From positions 1 to 28,837 of the forward strand of contig JANTGU010000002.1 in assembly GCA_024762735.1 (NCBI GenBank): a stretch of 28,837 nucleotides of DNA, read 5' to 3'. Below are positions 7,524 through 15,171 of the stretch, one piece after another; position 1 is the first letter of the stretch; each line of letters opens with the position of its first letter. Made by a program: the position numbers and the translations under genes. Below the pieces are notes generated by a model, which saw only the letters and a list, made by a program, of their open reading frames with translations, was not told the DNA's origin and did not search any database. This DNA comes from Bacteroidales bacterium. GTDB lineage: Bacteria > Bacteroidota > Bacteroidia > Bacteroidales > F082.

Positions 7524-9332
7524 CTACCTCCTTCTTCTTCCTTTTCCTTTACTGTCAAAGTTCTTGTCCTTTCGCCGGCCTGATTTCGTGTTTCTTTTCT
7601 TTTCATAAGTATTATGACGCTTTTCGTAACGGTCGGTATTCGACTCCTGTTTCGGGTTGGAAAGCTCCACAATAACGCTCTGTCCCTTGTATCCTACATC
7701 CTGAAACGATTTGATAATCTCCTTTTCATAATGGCTGTCCACTTCAAAAAACGAGAACTTCTTCATCAGCTCAATGCGGCCTATGCCTATGTCACGGTTG
7801 TCGGTTACATCGTTAATGATGCCAATCAACGAAGCGGGGTTAATGTTTGATTTGGTACCAAGATTAATGTAAAATCTTGAAAATTTTCCTTTTCCTCTTG
7901 AATCAGAGCGGCGCTCTTTTCTTGACCGGTTACCATCACCCTCTTTATCAAAATCACGGTCACGGCCCCTGCCTCGATCACGGTCTCTTCCTCTCGACTC
8001 GCTGCCTTCAAAATTGATATCTTTTGCCCCTTTGTAGTATTCTAAAAATCGGGTAAACTCAACAGACACTAGTTTTTTTATCAGCTCTTCACGCGATAAA
8101 TCTTCCAGCTTTTGCAGAATATCCTCCAAATAGGGTGCAATTTTCTTTTCATCAACATCGGTATTTCTAATGTTGTCAATCAAGTTAATCAACCGTTTTT
8201 CAACAATCTCGACGCCACCCGGAACAAGCTCCTTTTTGAATGGCTTTTTCACCATCTTTTCAAGTGTTCTTATTTTGGAAAGCTCGCGGGAATGCGCAAT
8301 GGTTAGTGAAATTCCCTTGTTACCCGCTCTGCCGGTACGGCCACTGCGGTGCACATACACCTCCGGGTCATCGGGCAAGTTATAGTTAATAATGTGGGTG
8401 AGGTTGTTTACATCCAAACCACGAGCAGCCACATCGGTTGCCACCAGAATTTGCAGGTTGCCCTGTCTGAAACGCTGCATCACCATATCTCGCTGCGACT
8501 GCGAAAGGTCGCCATGCAGGGCATCGGCATTATAGCCATCCTCAATTAGCTTGTCAGCAACCTCTTTGGTGTCGCGACGTGTACGGCAGAACACGATACC
8601 ATAAATATCGGGATTGATATCGGCTATGCGTTTCAAAGCAGCATATTTGTCGCTGGCACGTACCACGTAATAGGCGTGTTCAACGTTTTTGGCACCTGCA
8701 TTTTTTTCACCCACACGAATCTCCTTGCTGTTTTTCATGTATTCGTTGGCGATACGGGCCACCTCTTTGGGCATGGTAGCCGAAAACAGCAGCGTTTGCT
8801 TGGTGTCAGGTGTTTCTGATAAAATATTGTCGAGTTCCTCTTTAAAACCCATGTTCAGCATTTCATCGGCTTCGTCCAAAACAAGCCACCGCACGTTATG
8901 CAGCTTTAACCTTTTTCTTTTAATCAGGTCGAGGGTCCGGCCGGGAGTACCCACCACAATTTGCGCCCCTTTACCAAGTGCCCTTATCTGGGTTTCAATG
9001 CTGGCACCACCATATACCGCCACCACGTTTAAGTAGTTGGTATATTTTGAATAGGATTCTAAATCTTTGGCAATCTGCATACAAAGTTCACGCGTTGGGG
9101 CCAGCACGATGCTTTGTGTTTGTTTGTTGTCAGTATCAATTTGCTGAATAATAGGCAGACCAAAAGCTGCCGTTTTTCCGGTACCGGTTTGGGCAAATGC
9201 CAACAAATCCTGATCAGAGTTTTCTAATAAATGCGGGATGGTTTCGGCTTGAATGGGTGTCGGACTTACAAATCCTAATTCACCAATAGCCTTAAGAATA
9301 TCCTTTTGGATATTAATTTCTTCAAAAGTCAT
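7524..9332 (-). CDS. DEAD-box RNA helicase with DbpA-type RNA-binding domain
   Basis: The 602-residue ATP-dependent RNA helicase is of the DeaD/CsdA type, acting on rRNA assembly or mRNA turnover. Motifs: Q motif GFVSPTPIQ (20-28), motif I AQTGTGKT (47-54), PTRELC (79-84), GG (108-109), TPGR (129-132), DEAD (153-156), SAT (184-186), TDVAARGLD (299-307) and HRSGRTGR (328-335). A low-complexity Arg/Asp/Gly linker follows at about 435-480. Residues about 483-560 match the DbpA RNA-binding domain (RRM-like), and the tail is strongly basic (ending GKGRRRR). The ATG at 9332 leaves a normal short N-terminus before the Q motif. The leader upstream is predicted to fold, as seen in cold-induced helicase mRNAs. 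It stands alone, convergent with the EF-G paralogue. Confidence 0.93.
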   Translation of the reverse strand: MTFEEINIQKDILKAIGELGFVSPTPIQAETIPHLLENSDQDLLAFAQTGTGKTAAFGLPIIQQIDTDNKQTQSIVLAPTRELCMQIAKDLESYSKYTNYLNVVAVYGGASIETQIRALGKGAQIVVGTPGRTLDLIKRKRLKLHNVRWLVLDEADEMLNMGFKEELDNILSETPDTKQTLLFSATMPKEVARIANEYMKNSKEIRVGEKNAGAKNVEHAYYVVRASDKYAALKRIADINPDIYGIVFCRTRRDTKEVADKLIEDGYNADALHGDLSQSQRDMVMQRFRQGNLQILVATDVAARGLDVNNLTHIINYNLPDDPEVYVHRSGRTGRAGNKGISLTIAHSRELSKIRTLEKMVKKPFKKELVPGGVEIVEKRLINLIDNIRNTDVDEKKIAPYLEDILQKLEDLSREELIKKLVSVEFTRFLEYYKGAKDINFEGSESRGRDRDRGRGRDRDFDKEGDGNRSRKERRSDSRGKGKFSRFYINLGTKSNINPASLIGIINDVTDNRDIGIGRIELMKKFSFFEVDSHYEKEIIKSFQDVGYKGQSVIVELSNPKQESNTDRYEKRHNTYEKKRNTKSGRRKDKNFDSKGKGRRRR

Positions 9333-9343
9333 ACTATGTTTTT

Positions 9344-9398
9344 AAATTGATGTGGGCAAAATCGCCCTCCTTAATTGGAATTTTATCCACGTCAATTT
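9344..9398 (-). promoter_or_regulatory. Structured 5' leader of the DEAD-box helicase gene
   Basis: AAATTGATGTGG (9344-9355) and CCACGTCAATTT (9387-9398) form a 12-bp stem with one G-T pair. An alternative inner hairpin is GGGC/GCCC (9354-9357 with 9364-9367). On the minus-strand mRNA, AAGGAGG lies inside the loop about 33 bases upstream of the ATG. It is followed after 6 bases by a TTG that opens a five-codon frame ending in TAA. The structure may control translation, for example by temperature; this is inference. Confidence 0.4.
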
Positions 9399-9584
9399 AC
9401 CCCATAAATTACGACAGAAAAAATTCGAGGGTGCAAAGAAACACTTGTTTTTCCAATAAATCACTATAAATGTGTTAAATAATTAAAACAGGGGGGTTGA
9501 GGGCAGTTGAACAATGTCTGTTTTAGTCCTTATTAATCTTTGCTAATTTAGTTTGATTTCAAGTACTCCAATCAGGAGTTTTAC

Positions 9585-9592
9585 TACTTTTG
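9585..9592 (+). promoter_or_regulatory. Candidate -7 box (TACTTTTG) for the mutA-mutB operon
   Basis: It matches TAnnTTTG 25 bases before the mutA ATG, giving a short leader. No good -33 box at the expected distance. Confidence 0.5.
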
Positions 9593-9617
9593 TTTATTAT
9601 TTCACAACTGAAAACAG

Positions 9618-11498
9618 ATGGAAAACAAAACGACAGATCAAAAGCTTTTCAAGGAGTTTGAACCAGTGTCGACGCAACAATGGGTTGATAAAATTGTAAA
9701 AGATTTAAAAGGCAAACCCTACAGTAGGCTTATTAATAAATCAACCGATGGCATCGAAATCAAGCCTTTTTACCGGGAAGAGGATGTAGAAGGCTTGCCA
9801 TTTACTAACAATTTACCTGCCCAATTCCCCTTTCTAAGAGGTACCCAAACCCGGGAGAATAAATGGCTGGTTAGGCAGGACATACCGGTTACTGATTTTG
9901 CTGAGGCCAACAAAAAAGCTCTGGATATCAGCTTAAGAGGCGTTGACTCGCTGGGGTTTGTTTTTCAACCCAACAGCCAACCCGGAGAGGCGGAACTGGA
10001 AAAGTTACTGGAAAATATTCGTGCCGATATTCTCGAGTTGAATTTTTCGGGGGGCAATGCTAAACAGATATTAAAGGCCGTAGATAAACTGGCCAAAAAA
10101 TATAATCGCGATTTGGAAAAGATATCCGGCTCGCTGAATGCGGATCCCCTGGGAGATTTTTCAAAAACGGGCCGTTTTACCGGCAGCAAAGAGGAGGCAT
10201 TGAACAAGCTGCTTGACCTTTACAAAGCTGGAGCCCACCTACCTGCCTTTCAGGTAATCACTATTAATCCACATCTGTTTCACAATTCGGGCGGAAGTAC
10301 TGTCAGCGAGCTTGGCTATGCATTGGCTATGGGAGCTGAATACCTCACTTTTTTAACAGATAACGGACTTGCCGTGGATGAAGCAGCTTCTAAGATTCGA
10401 TTTCATTTTGCAGTGGGATCAGATTATTTTATGGAAATTGCCAAGTTCAGAGCTTTTAAGTTGCTTTGGTCGAAACTGGTAAACGCTTATGGATTAGAGC
10501 AAGCTGAAAGCGCCCATGCTCACATTCATGTTTCCAATTCAAACTGGAACAAAACCATTTACGATCCCTATGTCAACATGTTGCGCACTACCACCGAAAC
10601 CATGTCGGCCCTGACAGGTGGCATCGACAGCATGACCATATCAACGTTTGACAGCCTGTTTTCAAAGGGAGATGACTTTTCGGAACGCATCGCTCGAAAT
10701 CAACAGCTGATTTTAAAAGAGGAGTCCTATTTTAACAAAGTAGTCGATCCCGCTGCCGGTTCCTACTACATTGAAAATCTAACCGCAAAGTTAATACATC
10801 ATGCCTGGAATCTGTTTTTGGAAACCGATGAGCAAGGTGGCTATCTTGAGGCTTTTACCAAAGGAACCATACAGGAAAGAATTAAAAAAGAGGCTGCTGA
10901 AAAAGACCGGGATCTGGCATTGGGCAAGAAATCGTTGTTGGGCGTTAACCGGTTTCCCAATGTTACCGAACGACTTTCAAAAATGGAGGACGAATCGGTA
11001 TTTTTTACGGAAGAAGCAGGCAAAAATCATACAGAAGTAAAACCCTTACAACCCTATCGGGGCGCCATGGCGTTTGAACAACTACGCTACCGCACCGACC
11101 GCTATGCTGACAATAATGCCAGGCCTAAAGTCTGGATGTTTACCTATGGCAATTTGGCCATGAGAAGGGCAAGGAGTCAGTTTGCCGAGAACTTTTTTGG
11201 CGTGGCAGGCTTTGAGATAATCGACAACCCGGGATTTGAAACGGTGGAACAGGGCATAAAAGCAGCAAAAGAAATCAATCCCGATATTGTTGTGCTTTGT
11301 GCCTCGGACGAAGACTATGAAGCCATGGCTGTGGAAGCATTTAAGGCTTTGAAAGAGGAGTACATTGTTGTGTTGGCCGGTAATCCTGCCAATGTTGTTG
11401 AGCAGTTAAAGCAAGAGGGGATGAAAAATTTCATCCATATTAAAAGCAATATTTTGGAAGAACTGAAGCAGTACCAGCAAATGTTGGGAATTGTATAG
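9618..11498 (+). CDS. mutA: Methylmalonyl-CoA mutase small (beta) subunit
   Basis: The 626-residue protein is the non-catalytic partner of MutB in the heterodimeric, adenosylcobalamin-dependent mutase that interconverts (R)-methylmalonyl-CoA and succinyl-CoA. It has the mutase TIM-barrel domain (about 30-470; LPAQFPFLRGTQTRENKWLVRQ corresponds to the MutB segment PFLRGPYSTMYVTRPWTIRQY). A C-terminal flavodoxin-like domain (about 490-626) has GNLAMRRARS where cobalamin-binding domains carry DxHxxG, so it should not bind B12, as is typical of the small subunit. mutB follows after 88 bases that hold two hairpins. The pathway role is propionate formation from succinate or its reversal; the window does not decide. 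Confidence 0.95.
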   Translation: MENKTTDQKLFKEFEPVSTQQWVDKIVKDLKGKPYSRLINKSTDGIEIKPFYREEDVEGLPFTNNLPAQFPFLRGTQTRENKWLVRQDIPVTDFAEANKKALDISLRGVDSLGFVFQPNSQPGEAELEKLLENIRADILELNFSGGNAKQILKAVDKLAKKYNRDLEKISGSLNADPLGDFSKTGRFTGSKEEALNKLLDLYKAGAHLPAFQVITINPHLFHNSGGSTVSELGYALAMGAEYLTFLTDNGLAVDEAASKIRFHFAVGSDYFMEIAKFRAFKLLWSKLVNAYGLEQAESAHAHIHVSNSNWNKTIYDPYVNMLRTTTETMSALTGGIDSMTISTFDSLFSKGDDFSERIARNQQLILKEESYFNKVVDPAAGSYYIENLTAKLIHHAWNLFLETDEQGGYLEAFTKGTIQERIKKEAAEKDRDLALGKKSLLGVNRFPNVTERLSKMEDESVFFTEEAGKNHTEVKPLQPYRGAMAFEQLRYRTDRYADNNARPKVWMFTYGNLAMRRARSQFAENFFGVAGFEIIDNPGFETVEQGIKAAKEINPDIVVLCASDEDYEAMAVEAFKALKEEYIVVLAGNPANVVEQLKQEGMKNFIHIKSNILEELKQYQQMLGIV

Positions 11499-11501
11499 TC
11501 G

Positions 11502-11569
11502 CTCACGGTTGTAAACCGTGAGATAATTGTTGTAGTTTTTTCATCCTTCCCACGGTTTGTAACCGTGGG
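11502..11569. repeat. Pair of inverted hairpin repeats (REP-like doublet) between mutA and mutB
   Basis: Hairpin 1 is CTCACGGTT-GTA-AACCGTGAG (11502-11522) and hairpin 2 is CCCACGGTT-TGT-AACCGTGGG (11549-11569). Each has a perfect 9-bp stem and a 3-nt loop, with 26 bases between. The reverse complement of hairpin 1 matches hairpin 2 apart from the second base pair and two loop bases, so they are two copies in opposite orientation, as in REP doublets. Neither is followed by a T-run, so they are not standard terminators. Their place inside an operon suggests an effect on mRNA stability or on MutA:MutB ratio (inference). Confidence 0.75.
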
Positions 11570-11586
11570 CTAAAAACAATAAAAAT

Positions 11587-13737
11587 ATGAAACCGAATTT
11601 TAAAAATATTGACATCGACAGCATTCCGGAGTCTAACGTCACCTCAGCATCATGGGCAAAGCAGCACGTAAAAAACAGCTGGGAAACGCCCGAACACATC
11701 AAAGTAAAATCCGTTTTTACAATCGATGACAAAATGGGGATGGAGCATCTGAACTATGCTGCCGGCATCCCCCCATTTTTAAGAGGCCCCTACTCCACCA
11801 TGTACGTAACCAGGCCATGGACCATTCGACAATATGCCGGATTCTCCACCGCTGAGGAGTCCAATGCTTTTTATCGCAGAAATCTTGCTGCCGGACAAAA
11901 AGGACTCTCCGTGGCGTTCGACCTGGCAACCCACCGCGGGTATGATTCCGATCATGAGCGCGTGGTAGGCGATGTGGGAAAAGCCGGTGTGGCCATCGAC
12001 TCGATTTTGGATATGAAAGTGCTCTTCAACCAAATTCCATTGGACAAAATTTCCGTATCCATGACCATGAACGGAGCCGTGCTGCCGGTGATGGCTTTTT
12101 ATATTGTAGCTGCTCTGGAGCAGGGTGCTAAAATGGAAGACCTGGCAGGCACCATTCAAAATGACATTTTAAAAGAGTTCATGGTGCGTAACACTTACAT
12201 CTACCCCCCCACGCCTTCCATGAGAATCATCTCGGATATTTTTGAATACACGGCTCAAAACATGCCCAAATTCAACAGCATCTCCATTTCAGGTTATCAT
12301 ATTCAGGAAGCCGGAGCTACCGCTGATATTGAGCTGGCCTACACATTGGCTGACGGCCTGGATTACATACGCACGGGATTAAAATCCGGATTAAAGATTG
12401 ACCAGTTTGCACCCCGCCTTAGCTTTTTCTGGGGACTGGGCATGAATCACTTTATGGAGATTGCCAAGCTGCGTGCCGGTCGTATGCTGTGGGCCAAGAT
12501 TGTAAAACAGTTTAATCCCGAAAACCCAAAGTCGATGGCTTTGCGAACCCATACCCAAACCTCGGGGTGGAGCCTTACCGAACAGGATCCGTTTAACAAT
12601 GTGGCTCGAACATGCATCGAAGCCATGGGCGCTGCCTTGGGAGGAACGCAATCGTTGCACACCAACGCCTTGGACGAAGCCATTGCCCTGCCCACCGATT
12701 TCTCAGCCCGGATTGCCCGCAACACCCAAATCTATTTGCAAGAGGAAACGGGCATCACCAACCATGTGGATCCCTGGGCAGGTTCTTATTATGTTGAATA
12801 TCTAACCCATGAGTTAGCCCATAAAGCCTGGAAGCTCATTGAAGAGGTTGAAGAAAAAGGAGGCATGGCCAAAGCCATTGAAACCGGATTACCAAAAATG
12901 CGCATCGAGGAGGCTGCTGCCCGCAAGCAGGCGCGCATCGACTCACGTAAAGATGTTATTGTAGGAGTAAACAAGTACAGGCCTGATAAAGAGGAGCCGT
13001 TAGACATTCTGGAAGTGGATAATACGGCTGTAAGATTGTCGCAAATCGAAAGGCTTAACAAATTAAAAGCAGCGCGCGATAACGAGGCAGTACAAAAAAG
13101 CCTGGATGCCATTACCCGTTCATGCGAAACAGGTGAAGGAAATTTATTAGCTTTGGCAGTTGATGCAGCACAAAAACGTGCCACATTGGGAGAAATTTCG
13201 TTTGCTTGTGAAAAAGTTTTTGGGAGGTATAAAGCAGTGATTAAATCAATATCAGGAGTCTATTCGTCAGAAGCCGGCGATGATGAACAGTTTGAAAAAG
13301 CCCGTGAGTTAGCAGATAAATTTGCTGCCCTCGAGGGTCGGCGTCCCCGCATTATGATTGCCAAGATGGGGCAGGACGGCCACGACCGTGGTGCCAAAGT
13401 GGTGGCAACGGGTTATGCCGACATTGGTTTTGACGTGGACATAGGCCCTCTGTTTCAAACTCCTGCCGAGGCCGCTCGCCAGGCAGTTGAAAACGACGTA
13501 CATATCTTAGGGGTTTCTTCGTTGGCAGCGGGCCATAAAACCCTGGTGCCGCAAGTGATGGAAGAGCTAAAAAAACTGGGGCGCCCCGACATTATGGTTA
13601 TCGTGGGCGGCGTTATTCCTCATCAGGATTACCAGTTTTTGTATGATGCCGGAGTGGTAGCCGTGTTTGGCCCGGGAACAAAAATTTCTGAAGCCGGCAT
13701 TAAAATGCTGGAGCTGCTAATTGAAGCCACGAAATAG
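11587..13737 (+). CDS. mutB: Methylmalonyl-CoA mutase large (alpha) subunit, B12-binding
   Basis: The 716-residue catalytic subunit of adenosylcobalamin-dependent methylmalonyl-CoA mutase. The TIM barrel shows PFLRGPYSTMYVTRPWTIRQ, the substrate-site tyrosine in QYAGFSTAEES, TMNGAV, YPPTPSMRI and the conserved histidine in SGYHIQEAGA. The C-terminal cobalamin domain carries D597-x-H599-x-x-G602 (GQDGHDRG), whose histidine coordinates cobalt, followed by GVSSLAAGH and the VVGGVIP segment. Length matches other large subunits. The ATG follows an A-rich leader (AATAAAAAT). It forms an operon with mutA; no meaB-type chaperone gene is adjacent. Confidence 0.97.
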   Translation: MKPNFKNIDIDSIPESNVTSASWAKQHVKNSWETPEHIKVKSVFTIDDKMGMEHLNYAAGIPPFLRGPYSTMYVTRPWTIRQYAGFSTAEESNAFYRRNLAAGQKGLSVAFDLATHRGYDSDHERVVGDVGKAGVAIDSILDMKVLFNQIPLDKISVSMTMNGAVLPVMAFYIVAALEQGAKMEDLAGTIQNDILKEFMVRNTYIYPPTPSMRIISDIFEYTAQNMPKFNSISISGYHIQEAGATADIELAYTLADGLDYIRTGLKSGLKIDQFAPRLSFFWGLGMNHFMEIAKLRAGRMLWAKIVKQFNPENPKSMALRTHTQTSGWSLTEQDPFNNVARTCIEAMGAALGGTQSLHTNALDEAIALPTDFSARIARNTQIYLQEETGITNHVDPWAGSYYVEYLTHELAHKAWKLIEEVEEKGGMAKAIETGLPKMRIEEAAARKQARIDSRKDVIVGVNKYRPDKEEPLDILEVDNTAVRLSQIERLNKLKAARDNEAVQKSLDAITRSCETGEGNLLALAVDAAQKRATLGEISFACEKVFGRYKAVIKSISGVYSSEAGDDEQFEKARELADKFAALEGRRPRIMIAKMGQDGHDRGAKVVATGYADIGFDVDIGPLFQTPAEAARQAVENDVHILGVSSLAAGHKTLVPQVMEELKKLGRPDIMVIVGGVIPHQDYQFLYDAGVVAVFGPGTKISEAGIKMLELLIEATK

Positions 13738-13759
13738 TATCCTTTTTTCTGTTTTAAAC

Positions 13760-13767
13760 TATCTTTG
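13760..13767 (+). promoter_or_regulatory. Candidate -7 box (TATCTTTG) for the secreted EEP-family gene
   Basis: It matches TAnnTTTG 17 bases before the ATG at 13785, inside the 47-bp gap after mutB, so this gene can be transcribed separately from the mutase operon. No clear -33 box. Confidence 0.5.
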
Positions 13768-13784
13768 CCGGAAATTCATTTCCT

Positions 13785-15065
13785 ATGAAAAAGTTTTTTT
13801 TCTCGCTGGTGCTGCTCGCAGTAGTTGTTATTGCATCGGCACAAGACACCCTTACTGTTTTACAATACAACCTGTTGCAATACGGCAACGATTATGGTGG
13901 ATGTAACAGTACAAACAATAATGTTTCTACCAAGGATGGATACATCAAAACCATTATCAACTATGTAAAACCCGATATCTTTTCGGTCAACGAGATGGTG
14001 GCTTCCGAGGCTATGATGGAGCATTTGCTGGGGGTAATAAACACCACCTGGACCTCTCGCTACAAGCGGCCTCAATTTGTGCACAGCAATGCCCCTTACC
14101 TGGCTAATGCCATTTATTACAATTCAAAAAAGCTCACTTTTCAAAAACAGGAGGTAGTGCAGGATTACGTGCGCGATATCAACCTGTTTAAATTTTACTA
14201 CAACTCCTCGGACTTGGAAAGTGGCGACACGGCTTTTGTAACCTGCATCGTGGCGCACCTGAAAGCCGGTTCGGGAACCGATAACAGCAACAAGCGTAAG
14301 GTGATGGCCACCAACACCATGAACTATCTGAAAAACCACGACCAAAATGCCAACTACCTGATGATGGGTGATTTTAACCTCTACGGCGAAACGGAACCCG
14401 CCTGGCTACAGTTTACCATGAACAGCAACAGCAACATCAATTTTAACGATCCTGTTAATCAAAGTGGCGACTGGAACAACAATTATGCATTCAGAAACTA
14501 TCACACGCAGTCCACCCATTCGTCTGACAACGGTTGCGCCTCGTGGGGAGGAATGGATGACCGCTTTGACTTTATCCTCATCTCAAATTATGTGAAAAAC
14601 GGTACCGAGCACGTAAAATATGTGGACGGTAGTTATTGGGCTGTTGGTCAGGATGGAGAACATTTTAACAAAGGCCTGCTCGATGCGCCAACCAACACCT
14701 CGGTACCTTCTGACGTGTTAAACGCCCTGGGCAAAAACTCGGACCATCTCCCGGTGACTTTAAAACTTAGCGTCGATCAACATGTGGGCATTGACGAATA
14801 TCAATATTTGTTGTTTACCGATGTCAGTTTTGTGAACCCTGTGAGCAATGAACTTCAGCTAACAATAGCTTCACGAAAGGATACTCCTGCCATCATCTCG
14901 GTGTTTGATGTGAGCGGAAAATTACGAATCCGCCAAACAGTCGAAATCTCCAAAGGAAAAACCGGCTATTCTATCCATGTGGCCAACTTGCCGGCAGGAC
15001 TTTACCTTATTCACATCACCGATAAAAACGGGATGGCCATCACGCGCAAAATGGTGAAACGGTAA
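13785..15065 (+). CDS. Secreted endonuclease/exonuclease/phosphatase-family protein with T9SS sorting tail
   Basis: The 426-residue product has a signal peptide (MKKFFFSLVLLAVVVIASAQ). The EEP (DNase I-like) fold is indicated by LTVLQYNLLQYG, VNEM (metal-ligand Glu), VAHLKAG, MGDFNLYG and NSDHLPV in the usual order; the D-x-N and S-D-H residues are the catalytic set. Residues about 340-426 look like a type IX secretion C-terminal domain: FVNPVSNELQL, VSVFDVSGK-like strand, LPAGLYLIHI and a final MVKR. It is therefore predicted to cross the outer membrane and be released or surface-anchored. The substrate (DNA, RNA, phosphoester or lipid) is not determined. It lies 47 bases after mutB with its own -7 box. 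Confidence 0.85.
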   Translation: MKKFFFSLVLLAVVVIASAQDTLTVLQYNLLQYGNDYGGCNSTNNNVSTKDGYIKTIINYVKPDIFSVNEMVASEAMMEHLLGVINTTWTSRYKRPQFVHSNAPYLANAIYYNSKKLTFQKQEVVQDYVRDINLFKFYYNSSDLESGDTAFVTCIVAHLKAGSGTDNSNKRKVMATNTMNYLKNHDQNANYLMMGDFNLYGETEPAWLQFTMNSNSNINFNDPVNQSGDWNNNYAFRNYHTQSTHSSDNGCASWGGMDDRFDFILISNYVKNGTEHVKYVDGSYWAVGQDGEHFNKGLLDAPTNTSVPSDVLNALGKNSDHLPVTLKLSVDQHVGIDEYQYLLFTDVSFVNPVSNELQLTIASRKDTPAIISVFDVSGKLRIRQTVEISKGKTGYSIHVANLPAGLYLIHITDKNGMAITRKMVKR

Positions 15066-15142
15066 CCAAACCCTGTTTTCCTGTATCTGAAATAAATACG
15101 GTTTGCTGCAAAATGTGATACTGTAATATTGGTGCAATTAAT

Positions 15143-15150
15143 TAACTTTG
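15143..15150 (+). promoter_or_regulatory. Candidate -7 box (TAACTTTG) for metG
   Basis: It matches TAnnTTTG 21 bases before the ATG at 15172. The in-frame TTG at 15148 lies inside this box, which argues against that TTG being a start codon. Confidence 0.55.
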
Positions 15151-15171
15151 CAGCTTCAAAAATTGAAAGTT

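Noticed and set aside
11502..11522. Terminator between mutA and mutB
   Set aside because: The stem is perfect but no T-run follows. The mate hairpin in opposite orientation indicates a repeat doublet instead.
15148..15171. TTG start for metG eight codons upstream
   Set aside because: The TTG is inside the -7 box TAACTTTG, so it would precede the transcription start.
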